This document shows positions 41,701 to 52,953 of a stretch of 64,000 nucleotides of DNA, piece after piece (positions within the stretch are counted from its first letter, which is position 1; the number at the start of each line of letters is the position of its first letter). The stretch comes from Nematostella vectensis (taxonomy: Eukaryota; Cnidaria; Anthozoa; Actiniaria; Edwardsiidae). The position numbers and the translations under genes were made by a program. The stretch spans positions 11,730,887 to 11,794,886 of the forward strand of contig NC_064034.1 of assembly GCF_932526225.1 (NCBI RefSeq). Direction: 5' to 3'. Under the pieces are notes generated by a model. It searched no databases. It was not told the DNA's origin and saw only the letters and a list, made by a program, of their open reading frames with translations.

Positions 41701-44700
41701 ACTTGATATGTAACCATTCAGACTTTAAAGACTCTACCTTTTAGAATTTATATAACCTCTATTTAGAACCTTTGTTTAAAAAGCATTTATGAGATTTTAT
41801 TGTTTCACAGTGAAGCATTGTTTTCAGGTAGAGTCTTAATGACTAAGTGAAGTGTTGTTTTTGAAGTTGCTGTTAGTTACAAGTCTTCACTCTGAAGAAT
41901 GCTTTCTTTCTTTTCCCATCTCTTGGGCACTGCAGGGTGTGTTTGACTATCAAATTTCCCATTTCTTTTAAACTACTCGCTCCAGCCCTTATGCTATCAA
42001 GTGACGTCCACTTAACTTCTTGCACTGGCTGTTGTATGAGTACAACTTTCTCACACTGTGTACACACTTTGACACACAGTCCGAATGGACTCCTGAGATA
42101 CCTCACAAAGCCATTATATACTCGTTTTAAACATTCATTGCACCATATATTGTTTCTGTAGTTAAACCAGGTAAATAAATTGTCTTTGGTATTGTCCTCT
42201 TTTTTCAGTTTTATTGCACCCAAGTGAAACTTGATCATTTTAGAGTAAGTCTTAAGTCTAAGTGTACTTAGAGTTGAAAAAGATAATATTTATGGTAAAG
42301 GTAGATTTCAAATTCATCAGGAATACTGTGTCTGATTACAAACTGCATAATGCTCAAGAAAATGGATGTTCTGCATGTGCGTATACCTTGATTTAAGATC
42401 TTTTTTACTTTTTATTACTTTGCATGCTTCCTATTAATGACTACCACTCTTTTTGTTATTTTCCTTTCAATTTATGAATTTTGCTTATGTTCTACATTTT
42501 ACTGGTAGAAGGCTTTAAAACATACAGTAGCAAAATTTCATAGTTAATTTTTCTCATTAAGACACAATTTTATTGGGTTAATTCCCTTGTTAGCACCTTA
42601 AGATCACTAAGAATGTCATTGGAATAACTTTTTGTGACAGACATTATTAATTTACAGTAGTTAGCTTTACCACATAAATCAGTATATATTAATTAAAGCA
42701 GACAGGTAATTGTTCATCCAAAACCAAAATCAGGAAAGTCATTATTAATCTTTGAAAATTAGATTTTAACAAAAACTTGACTTTACACTTTTTTCCCATG
42801 TAATAAATTTGTTTTTCTTCTTTTTAAATTGATGGCATTTTTTTAAGGAATCTAGGTTTACTGTAATCCCTATGGTAGCATTTTCTGGGGAAAAGAACAT
42901 TGTGTTTAACTTTTCGGAGCTAAAACAACAGTTGAAGCAAGATTTAATTATAATTGCTTTGAGAGACTATGGTAGTCGTGGTTTTCCCTAAGTTCTTAGA
43001 GACTGTATTTGCAGTTAATCAAAGCTAGTATGATAATGTTCTACAAACCGACACATGGAAAATAGTATTTTTTTGGCTATTGTCTAGAAATTGGATAAAG
43101 ACAGCTCATTCTAATAATCTAATTTGATCATTATCTTCCTTGCATATGTTGATAGATGTAAATGATTGAAAATAGGGGGGGAAGTGGGAAATAAGTCTTT
43201 CGGTTGAGCATGTACTTGTGCTTTCAGATGCATTAACCAAAATACTTTCCGAGAATGTTTTTGTTGCCAATGGAAGTTGAGTAAGATAAATACTTCAACA
43301 AAAAAATGTTAAACATTACAAATCCTTATTGCACATTATCAAGCCAGACTATTTACCCAGCAGACAAGTTAATAGGACTCATTTTGCTTCTCACTAGACT
43401 TCACACAATGTCTTTTCAACCCTTTTAAACTGTGTATTCAGTTTGCCCTTGCATGTTTGCATTTGTCAGGAAAATCAGGGGTTAGGGAAGTTTCTAGCAG
43501 GGGTTAAGAAATAGCTGTATTGTTTCCCTGTATTCATTTCTATGTATTGAGAATAAGAAAATATAAATAATCAAATACAGTTTTGTATGGTCAAAAGAAT
43601 GATAAAATAAATCACTTGAGGGAAGGAGGGATCAGGTGGTGAAAATGCCTTATATTAAGGGGTCTCTTTTAAGATATTCTGATCATATAAAAACCTAAAT
43701 ATATTAAATTTTAGTGCAATATTGCTTATTTTGTTTGGTTTATTCATTTACTGGAGGGATCAGTCAAGATATGACCTCTTGGGTGTATTTTATTTATTTA
43801 TTATTTTTGATTCATTTACTGTATTTATAACCCTTGACTTTGTCAAAAGTTTGCTCAGACAACATCAGCGAACTTCAAGCCTTTCATTTAGGAAAATCTG
43901 TACTTAAAATGCACTTTTAACTTGACTGAAAATCAGTTACAATTGCACTAGCAAATCTTTTCCGTGCATAACAGATAATATTGTTCTTTTTAGCAAAAAG
44001 AAAATTGTCAGCAGGACACACCCCGTCCTGCCCCATTTGTGGATTAACGATTCGAGCAGGAGAGATGCAGAGCCACCTTGCGTGGGAGATTGAACGGCTT
44101 GGTGAAGATACGAGGTGGGTGGGCATCAAATTAACCAGCAATTTTTTTTCTGTAATTAAAGCCTCATTGTCACCAGTTTACTTCCGGAGGTCCGACAGAA
44201 ACCTTAACCGTTAAAAGACAAAAGAATCTATTAAAATCTGAGATATAAAACAGGCCATCTGCTCTAAATTATCAATCACACCCTCAAAGAAACTTCCAAT
44301 AGACACACTGCTTTCAATATTTTGAAATATTTTTCACATTTTCCGTTAAAAATCATCGGATAGTGTTAGGTAATCGACCGGTAGTAAACTGGTGACAATG
44401 TGTTTTTTATGCAAGTTTAGAAATATATAATATGGCAGATTTAAATTGATTTAGTTCACCACTAAAATGAGTCTTCTCATGTGCATGAGGTTGGTCAACA
44501 GACTAAAAGGCTTGAGCTAGCTTTAAATTACCAATTGAAATTGTTGTGTCTCAGAAAGACAAGAAGAAGTCAACGAGAAGCTGCTGCCCAAGCGAGAAAG
44601 GTTAGGGATTTTGAATGTACAATTGGTACATCTTTAAAGAAAATTTACTAAAGCACTGTTTTTTAAGATGTGGCTTTGTGACCTCCCTCTTTTATGGAAC

Positions 44701-47700
44701 CTAGCTATTTTAAAATGCTTTTTTTTACAAAGCCACAAAATTTATCATTTCAACCCGCCTGTGTTTATTTATTTCCCTGATTCCAGCACACCTGTGCAGA
44801 TCATAAGCTCTAAAACTTGTCTGTAGTCTTTCTAGTCATACCATCATACATATTCTCCTAGGAATTGTTATGAGACAACAGAAAATACTCAAATAACACT
44901 TAGTTTAGCTGAACATCAATTGGTCTGTATCCTTTCATCAGATGGTTCACTCACAGACAGTAAATAAGAGAATCAAACAAGAGGGCCAACAGCCTAACAT
45001 TCCTAACGACGACACCCCTGCCAGTACAAGACATCAAGTAGGTTTTTCTTTAAGACCATGTATCTGTACTAGTGTACAAAATAGTTGTACAAACAATTTA
45101 TTATTATTATTATTATACATTTTTACATTTTACAAAGAGTAGCCACTGATAGATATGTTTCTTCTCTTTAGACTTATTTACGAGTTTGTGCAAACAGAAT
45201 GGCAAGGCAAGGTAATTATGTCTGTCATTTTTTATTTTTTTTTACTTGACCAAGTTTTAAAATTTGTGCTATTAAATGAAACAATAATAAAAAGACTCTT
45301 AATAAAACTGATGGAATGATTTTTACTCAGGTCGGTCCTCTGCTAAATCTACTCGATCAAGAAGTGCTCAAAGTAAGTATAAACCATTATTTGTCATCAG
45401 AATAATAAATATAATCAGCTTTTTTATAGTAGACCCTTCTGATTTAGCTTGCCTCATGACAATCTCCTATATATCTAATTTCTAGGCTCACCCATTAACC
45501 CTGTTGTCTACCATGATAACCATGACGTGGGTACCTCTGGTGTCAAATCGGCTACCTGCCCTGTATGCGAGTCAGTCATTCATGGCAGTGGAGAAGAGCT
45601 GAACGCACATGTGGAGTCATGCCTTAGAAAGGTCAGCTGACAATAACAAGGCATTATGTAGTTGGCACTTGTTGCCAACAAAAAAAAAAACAAGCGCCTT
45701 TTACCTTAAGAGTTTAAAATGGGTATTTCCACTGGAGATTTTCAGACATTTAGAATAGGAAAGTAACCACTGCTTCTATTGCATTGTTCTATTGTTATGT
45801 CTAATAAAACATATTGTGTTGGTTTGTCCATGGCTGCTTCCATTACAACTTGTTGTGGTTATTTACACATTTTGTTGTCAATTGTACTCAGAGGGGTGAG
45901 GCATCTGATGAGGTGAACGGCCAGACATCTTCGTTTGAAGAGTACGAGTGGGCGGGCCAGACCAGAATCCGAGCAACATCCCTCCTAGAGGGAGGCTTCA
46001 AAGGTGGGTATCCTTTATCACTCAGCAAATGTAACTGGAGACCGTCACGGCCTGTATCTCAAATGATGCCTACATACAGTAGCTATTTTTTTTCATTTTA
46101 TTTAAGCAATATTGAGAGACGTTTGTTCCAAGAGCTTTCGGTTTTTCCTGGGAACGCCAATACATGACAAAGCTGACTCTGTTTTATGAGGCTTTAAACA
46201 ATAATTTGATCAAAGCCTTTTCTCAACATTTGCAGCATCTGGATTCCAGACAGGAATCAAGAGGAAGATCAATGAAGAAGATGATGCCGACCTCAATATC
46301 GATGGAGATGACAGCGAGGAATTTGGCAAACCACAGTATAGCGAGAGCGATGTTATCCCCTGCAGTGCTGATGAACCGGGTGAAGATCGTGCACGACAAG
46401 CCTTGAGAGGAGCTGTGCTAAGGTGCAGTCATATGCTCTAGATTCCACTTGTGGGACACTGTTTTGTTTTATTTTGATTATTGATATCTTTATAGATTTT
46501 TACGCTTATTACATAGCCTCGCTCAGTTGACCCAAGATAAGGCTTGCCAGTAGCCTTTCATCATCATGCAATATAGTGTGCAAAAAAATTTGTTTGCCAA
46601 CAATACTGGGCAGATCAAGTGTTTTAACCCCCAAGTCCTTGCACTGTTGTTACGGGCTTTAATATTAACAAGTGGAACACGTACTAATCCGTGTGGACAA
46701 ATCCTTTTTCAGCTGTGAGAACTCTCCTGCCTCTAGAAACACAGATACTCCCCCTCGAACACGTTGGTCTGAAGATGAAAGAGGTTAGCGCACTCATTTG
46801 AAGTTTTTTTTTCTTGTTGTTCGTGGATATAATTCTTTGTTACCTTTAACTTACTTTTTGTGTCTACTTTTTAGAAAACGGGCATGCAGAAGAGAAGACA
46901 ACAGAAGAGAAGGATAAGTCAGACAAGGAGTAAGTAATAAGATTGACACTCACCTGTCTTTGCTCTTCTTCCCCATCCAAACTTTGTACTGCTATCTAGT
47001 GGCAAGGGTTTTGTATTTAACGTAGCAATAGCAAGGTTGTGCCCCCACCCCTTTTACGCTGCTTCGATTGTAAAAGCTCACCTTTTATGTTTTATGAATC
47101 CCCTTCCTTTTCAAGAGGGCTGGGAACGCCTTCTGTTAATGTAACAAAGTAGCATTTTCTAACAACGACAGATTTAATTTATTCCCTTTCAGTGCAAGTG
47201 ATCCCGGAGTAGTCATCAACTCCTTAAAAAGCAAGGTGAAAGACTTGGTAAGAATTATTATCCTTACCTGATAATATCACTTTCTCACATCTATCCTTGC
47301 TTGATACTGTAGTAACTTTATCTCATGTGTATCCTTACCTGATAATATCACTTTCTCACATCTATCCTTGCTTGATACTGTAGTAACCATATCTCATGTC
47401 TATCCTTGTCTGATAGTAGCACTGTCTCATGTCTATCCTTGTCTGATAGTAGCACTATCTCATGTCTATCCTTGCCTGATAGTAGCACTATCTCATGTCT
47501 ATCCTTGCCTGATAATAACACTATCTCATGTGTATCCTTACCTGATAATATCACTTTCTCACATCTATCCTTGCTTGATACTGTAGTAACACTATCTCAT
47601 GTCTATCCTTGTCTGATAGTAGCACTATCTCATGTGTATCCTTGTCTGATAGTAGCACTATCTCATGTCTATCCTTGCCTGATAATAACAATATCTCATG

Positions 47701-48736
47701 TGTATCCTTGCCGGATAATAACACTATCTCATGTGTATCCTTGCCTGATAATAACACTATCTCATGTGTATCCTTGCCTGATAATAACACTATCTCATGT
47801 GTATCCTTGCCTGATAATAACACTATCTCATGTGTATTCTTGCCTGATAATAACACTATCTCTTGTGTATCCTTGCCTGATAATAACACTATCTCATGTG
47901 TATCCTTGCCTGATAATAACACTATCTCATGTGTATCCTTGCCTGATAATAACACTATCTCGTGTTGTACAGGAGAAGCAGTCCGTCACAGAAAAAGTCA
48001 AGTGCCTTATTTGCATGGTGAGTAACGATAGAGATTGGTGAATAAACCTTTCACCTAGCTCTTTCTTCCTTGTAGGTCGCATCTTACTCCGTTTTCAACT
48101 AAGCCCACATCTGTTTATTTTTTTTTTCCTCTGGAAGCCCGCTTATGACATTTTTTTAAACTATGTTTATAACTATGTATTCCTTGAAGGCCACATTTGA
48201 CCGTGTTGAAGTTCAAGCTGACTTGTGTTTCCTCTTCTTGTCCAGGAACCATACACAGTTCCTCTGGTATCCATCTCCTGTTGGCATGTGCACTGTGAAG
48301 AATGCTGGCTGAGGACCCTGGTACGTCCGCCATGCTCAACTCTTCTCTGCGTTTCCTTTTCTTCTCCTTCTCCCTGCCCTCCTGTCCAGAGACCATATTT
48401 CCAGGAATTAATTTCAACAATCTAAACTTAGCTATCTCACATGTTGAGCATGTTTGATGGAACCATGACCATAGAGACTGGCAGACTTGTAGACTTGGCA
48501 GGCTCAGTTCTAGGCGTTTGCGTCACTGCACTACCTGATAACCGAACCTTAAAGTAACGTTTTAATGCCAGTGCTAGCTATCACGACCCCTACTACCACA
48601 AACTCCCTTATCCCCGCTCCGAAACGCGTACGTCTTATTCATGCTCGTATCTGTTCTGTTTTAGGGCGCTAAGAAGCTTTGCCCCCAGTGCAACATGATC
48701 ACATCTCCAAACGACCTGCGCAAAATCTACCTCTGA
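38758..48736 (+). CDS. RNF220: E3 ubiquitin-protein ligase RNF220, complete, 15 coding exons
   Basis: RNF220 is a RING E3 ligase; vertebrate orthologues act with ZC4H2 and modulate Wnt/beta-catenin and Hedgehog/Gli signalling. Exons: 38758-39493, 43994-44114, 44555-44600, 44942-45037, 45172-45211, 45331-45372, 45486-45631, 45892-46003, 46236-46422, 46713-46783, 46875-46929, 47193-47247, 47973-48017, 48246-48320 and 48665-48736. Phases agree, giving 632 aa (human 566). Two zinc-binding C2HC-like motifs lie at 258-273 (CPICGLTIRAGEMQSH) and 385-406 (CPVC...HVESC). The C-terminal RING has C580, C583, C596, H598, C601, C604, C615 and C618, and the protein ends NDLRKIYL as in vertebrates. The first exon encodes a Ser/His-rich disordered segment. 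Two ATGs in tandem (38758 and 38761) could each start translation. Intron 1 is 4.5 kb; intron 12 is a minisatellite. Confidence 0.95.
39494..43993 (+). other. RNF220 intron 1, 4.5 kb
   Basis: AT-rich with no coding exon, RNA gene or tandem repeat that I recognise. Large first introns of developmental genes often hold enhancers. The short ORFs inside it, including one on the reverse strand at 41873-42238, show no family features. Confidence 0.5.
47250..47970 (+). repeat. 33-bp minisatellite filling RNF220 intron 12
   Basis: The array covers almost the whole intron between the exons ending at 47247 and starting at 47973. The main unit reads CTATCTCATGTGTATCC then TTGCCTGATAATAACA, 33 bases. 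Near the donor an alternative unit (TTTCTCACATCTATCC, then CTTGCTTGATACTGTAGTAA) alternates with it. The 33-base period keeps frames open on both strands (up to 211 codons), which are not genes. Confidence 0.92.
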
Positions 48737-49650
48737 AATCGGCGCCAGAACGAGTCATAGAGTCGGATCTCTTTGAGAGAAAGGATATCAGGGTTAGGTC
48801 TGTCAGGGAGAAACAGGAACACACACACGTGAATGAGGCGGCTACAGTAAACTGAGGTGTTAATCATGCCAGGTTATTATGTGAACAGTCACGTAAACGA
48901 AGATACCGCGCAGTGCAAATCATGTGGCCTGCGCCATCATGTGATCATCACGTGATCCTTGTCATTACATTGACAGTCACGTAAAAGGAGTAAATCGAGC
49001 AGGTGCAAATAACTTGACCTGTCTTATGACGTAAACGGTCCCCTGAATGGGGCTATCACGTTAGCTGAGTGACTCAGTCGGAATGATGCCGCACAAAATA
49101 CGGCCTCGGCGGAAGACACAAACCAGCACAGCAATCAAAATATTTATTGTCAATTTAGACGGAATTCTAGACCTCTCAATCATGTCTAAATAAATCTGGA
49201 GTCCTCAGAGTTCCAAGCGAGTCGTGAAGACAGCGCTAACAAAAGTACCTCTTTATTGGCAGAGCCGTTACTGACAACGCCGTTGTCAGCAGTTATATTT
49301 TAATTTCCTACCATAATTTTAATATTAGAATCATTCATGATCACCAGTGATGAGGGATCTTGTATAAATTAGAACTTGTATTTAATATGTACGGTGGCCT
49401 TCATGTTTTGAGAGTTATTTGTATGTTTTCCTGCATTGTTTTGTCATGGGCGTGGAATGGGGTCCCTGTTCTGAAACGTCAGGCTTTTCTTCTATTGAAA
49501 ATTTTTATTTCTTTTTTTTTAAAGGCTATCTAGTTGGACATAGGCTAATACACATTTGTTTGTCAATGGTTAAAAATGCGTTAGCTGCTGTAAATAGTAG
49601 AAATTGTGTGTTGTAAATAAGACAGAAAATAAAACTTATGGAATCTCAAT
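48737..49650 (+). other. RNF220 3' UTR (predicted)
   Basis: Sequence from the stop codon to AATAAA at 49628-49633. It contains repeated GTGATCATCACGTGATC-like words at 48940-48955 and further CACGTAAA words nearby. No coding potential is evident. Confidence 0.5.
49628..49633 (+). terminator. AATAAA polyadenylation signal, RNF220
   Basis: Canonical hexamer about 900 bases after the RNF220 stop and about 430 before the CDADC1 start codon. Confidence 0.55.
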
Positions 49651-50059
49651 AACTGTTTCAAGTCCAAGGAAAAAGGGTTATAAAATATCAAATGTACAAA
49701 TTGGGTGCATAGGGGGATGTTGGGTGGAGGGTGCTCCTGGCAAAGCGTTTTTCTTATACACGAGGAATTTGAAATAAGCGCCCAATCGAATTATTAGTGC
49801 CTACTTTACAGGATGAGCCCCCAAACTGATAATCGTTTAGGACGCTAAAAAAACATTCGAAGTACCTTGTTATACGCTTAATTTTCGCAACTTTTTTAAA
49901 ATGTAATAAGCAGATAAGGTATTAAACACATGCTTCTTGTTTTGAGCCCTCGCAAAATGAAACCACATCAGCGGTCGTCACCAACTCTCTCACTTCCGCT
50001 TCCTTTGTTTCCACTGAAAAAGATAACTTCACAGCTTTCTCATAGTAATTCACACTAGA

Positions 50060-51358
50060 ATGGAGAGCGTTCACCCGGGCATAAAACGCAGCCACGATGA
50101 CAAAGAACAGATAAGCGGTAACCACGCAGGGAAATCTCCTTATGGAAGGATATCTAGTCGTACAACTCACAATCTTCGCGTACAAAAAGAGGACTTGTTC
50201 ATGGTTCTCGCGCTATTTATGAAGGAATCGCCTTGGGCAGATGGCGAGCCCACAACAGGAGCTGTGTATGTTCAAGATAATGGTCGGCTGTTATCTGTGG
50301 ATTGTACACGCTTAGGAATCCATGGAGGTGTCCAAGCATTAATTAAATACCCGGACAAAATTAAGGGTTGCACAGTCTATCTTTCTAGTTTTCCTTGTGC
50401 AAGTTGCGCTAAGTTCCTGACGCAGTTCGGAGTTAAAAAGGTTTATTATTTGCCTCTTACACCAGAGAAAGAGGGAGACCATAGAAATACGGAGTTGATT
50501 TTCCGCACGAGTGATGTTGCCCTCTTTCTTTTCGTTCCAGAAGTAGATTCGGTGATTCTGGATCGCCTAGAAACCGAACGAAGCCAGTACGATTACAATA
50601 ACCAAACAAGACCGAAAAGTGCGGGCGTCGAAAGCAGTGATCCCACAGAAGTTGCCTGGTTTAGAAACGTTTTCTTTGATTACTTCGGTAACCCAGATTC
50701 GAGGTCAAGTTGTAGTCAGATGGAGCGTCTTAACAAAGTGATGAGAGATGCCCTGAGTTGCAAGATGGAAGTGTTTTTGAGATGGGTGTGGGGTGCTACC
50801 AGACATGACGTCCCGTCAGCATTGTCGTGGACCGGACTAAATTCGGCCGGACAAGGTGAAAGACAAGAAGACGCTGGCCACGAAGAGTTCCTTCATCTGA
50901 GTCGAGTCGCGCAGTTGCTGTCCTACGCATCGGACGACCCACATGTCGGAGTAGGTTGCGTCATCACGAAAGACCGAGAACTTGTCGGTTTTGGCTGGAA
51001 TCACTTTTTGAACGGTGGATACGGGACGTTTCCTCAAGCTTCCGACTCGCTCAATTTCTCTCACGTATCCAAAGATCAGCTGAAGTATCCCTTTGTGGTC
51101 CACGCCGAGCAAAATGCAATTATTTCCAGGAACACCAGGGATATCAGTGGGCCAGGAACAACCATGTTCGCGACCAGGAGCCCTTGCGATGAGTGCATGC
51201 CTCTATTGCTGGGGGTGGGGGTGAAGAGGTTTGTGCTTCCGCCAGCAATCCCTTTCAGAAACACACAGTCCGCCCGGGTGCTGGCCGAGGATGTGTTTTC
51301 AGAGAAGTGCAAAGCAGGAGAACTGCAAGTTTACCGAGCAAAGAAAATTCCAAATTAG
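50060..51358 (+). CDS. CDADC1: CDADC1-like tandem cytidine/dCMP deaminase, intronless
   Basis: A single 432-aa ORF with two zinc-dependent deaminase modules. The C-terminal module has the full catalytic set: H348-A-E350 in VHAEQNA and C376/C379 in SPCDEC. It should be the active site for hydrolytic deamination of a cytosine-containing nucleotide. The N-terminal module keeps H88 and C113/C116 (FPCASC), but the Glu position is Gly (HGG), so it is probably inactive. This two-module arrangement and the spacing identify CDADC1. I recall recent reports that the vertebrate enzyme deaminates dCTP, but I cannot verify that this protein shares the substrate. No splice sites interrupt the ORF, unlike all neighbours and unlike the multi-exon vertebrate gene. 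There is no obvious poly-A tail or flanking repeat to prove a retrocopy. A MITE lies just downstream. Confidence 0.88.
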   Translation: MESVHPGIKRSHDDKEQISGNHAGKSPYGRISSRTTHNLRVQKEDLFMVLALFMKESPWADGEPTTGAVYVQDNGRLLSVDCTRLGIHGGVQALIKYPDKIKGCTVYLSSFPCASCAKFLTQFGVKKVYYLPLTPEKEGDHRNTELIFRTSDVALFLFVPEVDSVILDRLETERSQYDYNNQTRPKSAGVESSDPTEVAWFRNVFFDYFGNPDSRSSCSQMERLNKVMRDALSCKMEVFLRWVWGATRHDVPSALSWTGLNSAGQGERQEDAGHEEFLHLSRVAQLLSYASDDPHVGVGCVITKDRELVGFGWNHFLNGGYGTFPQASDSLNFSHVSKDQLKYPFVVHAEQNAIISRNTRDISGPGTTMFATRSPCDECMPLLLGVGVKRFVLPPAIPFRNTQSARVLAEDVFSEKCKAGELQVYRAKKIPN

Positions 51359-51441
51359 TCTTAATTATTAGTATTTTTCATAGCAGGTTAAGTTTTTCCG
51401 AAAGGCGGAGTGATGGCTTCGATTTCCGTGAAATAGTGAAG

Positions 51442-51585
51442 CAGGCGCGTACACGATACGAGGGGAGGGGGGTGCGCAGGGTGCGCGCGCACACCCTCTT
51501 GCAGCCAAAAAGAGGGTCATTTCTTATTATTTTCCACATGATACCTATGGGCATCCCCCCACGGCCAATCCTGGGTACGCGCCTG
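51442..51585 (+). mobile_element. MITE family 2, full-length copy
   Basis: The ends CAGGCGCGTAC and GTACGCGCCTG are perfect 11-base inverted repeats. Inside are a G-rich GTGCGCAGGGTGCGCG block, AGCCAAAAAGAGGGTCATTT, CATGATACCTATGGG and CGGCCAATCCTGGGTACG. It lies about 80 bases after the CDADC1 stop and so may be within its 3' UTR. An exact target-site duplication is not obvious. Confidence 0.75.
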
Positions 51586-52953
51586 TAAAGTGACAAAGGC
51601 AGATTACTTGTCTTTTCGGACGAAAAAATACAAAAAAACTCGTTTATGCTCCATCAGAATAAGAAAAAAAAGCTATATTGTCTTATATTATTATATGGAT
51701 ACTTGATTGATTTTTTAGATGAAAGAATTGCGGGCTGAGTATGGTGTCAAATGGTTTTGTCATTGGGGAGGGGAGGGGCTGCAAAGTGATGCGGTGTATG
51801 CCGTGATCTTTGGAATGTGTTTAGTAATGCGTGACAGTTAATGAAGTTTAATGAATAACATCACGGATAGACTTCGCAAGAAAAGAGGTCTTCATTCCGA
51901 TGCAAGTGTTGTACCCTAGAACTTTTATGTAAAACCATCAAAGTCAAAGACCAAGACTTACACGAGGTATTCAAGGCAAAAGGTACTCAATGACCATGTG
52001 GAATATTGAAGGGTTTTCACTTCTGTCGCTCGCGTGGCTTCAGATCGTGTCTTGGTAACTGCACATTTCTCTAACGCCTCTTAAAAATAACCTTATCATC
52101 AAACTTCTCTCTTTAAATTAATCTTTACCTCTTTTTATTAATTATTCTGACAAGGAATATGGAGGTAATGTGAGTTAATAGATGATTTATCCGCCTGTTA
52201 ACCCTTCCCCTTTCTCCCAAAGTATTCAGATTCAGCGTCCTTAGTGCTTGTTTATTGTCTAATTCAATGTCTTCATTGTCCGAGGGATTATTAGCCAATA
52301 TCTCTTAATTTTGCATTTAGAACTGCTGCTCAGTATTCCACGTAATATTTACCCCAGTGTAATTTTTGAATTTGTAACTCGAGAGTTTGAACGCTTGTAA
52401 GTTGACATTCTATCCATGTAAAGATTTAGATTTGTTTACATTTTGCATTCCGTAATAATTAGATATGTAATTTACAATCTTTGTTCGCCCAGTAATAAAT
52501 GGGCGCTATACACATTTTCAATGATTGGTAATTCTTTTATTGCTTTGAAGATTCATGGAATTATATTTTGTAGGCTAAAATTTAACTCCATCCATATTTG
52601 GTTGATGAATTATTAAAAACCATTCAGAGATAAAGAGTAATTGTTTATATAAAAAAATAGCTCACTCAAGATAGTTATAGACCATTAGATACTAAAGAGG
52701 GAGGGTAAAAGAGAATGTGCACCACTGTTGGGACTTTTAACTAACTTTTTAAGAAGCAGACTAAATTCATTGATCAGTGTGTTACTGTGGCATTTATTCC
52801 ATCCTATAAAGTATAATATAAGGTAACCGAAAAACATTTCGAGCTTAGCGGGTTGGTTTGAGATCCATGTTCGAGTTATCGGGGTTTCAATGGTTTTATG
52901 GTTTATTTGAGCAAGCTGTATTGACATTGCGGCTCTTGTTATCACAGACTTAA
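51586..52953. other. Intergenic region before the CH-domain gene
   Basis: No coding sequence is recognised. AATAAA at 52494-52499 could end a long CDADC1 transcript. A probable 3' splice site (TTGTTATCACAG) ends at 52947, six bases before the CH-gene ATG, implying an upstream non-coding exon of that gene in or before this stretch. Confidence 0.4.

Noticed and set aside
41873-42238. 121-codon reverse-strand ORF in RNF220 intron 1
   Set aside because: It contains a CNEC...CTQC pattern that could hint at a zinc finger, but the spacing fits no known family and nothing around it supports a gene.
47348-48041. ORFs of 134-211 codons on both strands with repeats such as ISCVSLPDNNT or LLSGKDTHEIV
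   Set aside because: These are products of the 33-base minisatellite in RNF220 intron 12. Both strands and several frames are open only because of the repeat period.
51193-51588. 131-codon ORF overlapping the end of CDADC1 in another frame
   Set aside because: It is a shadow of the CDADC1 C-terminus that continues into the downstream MITE.
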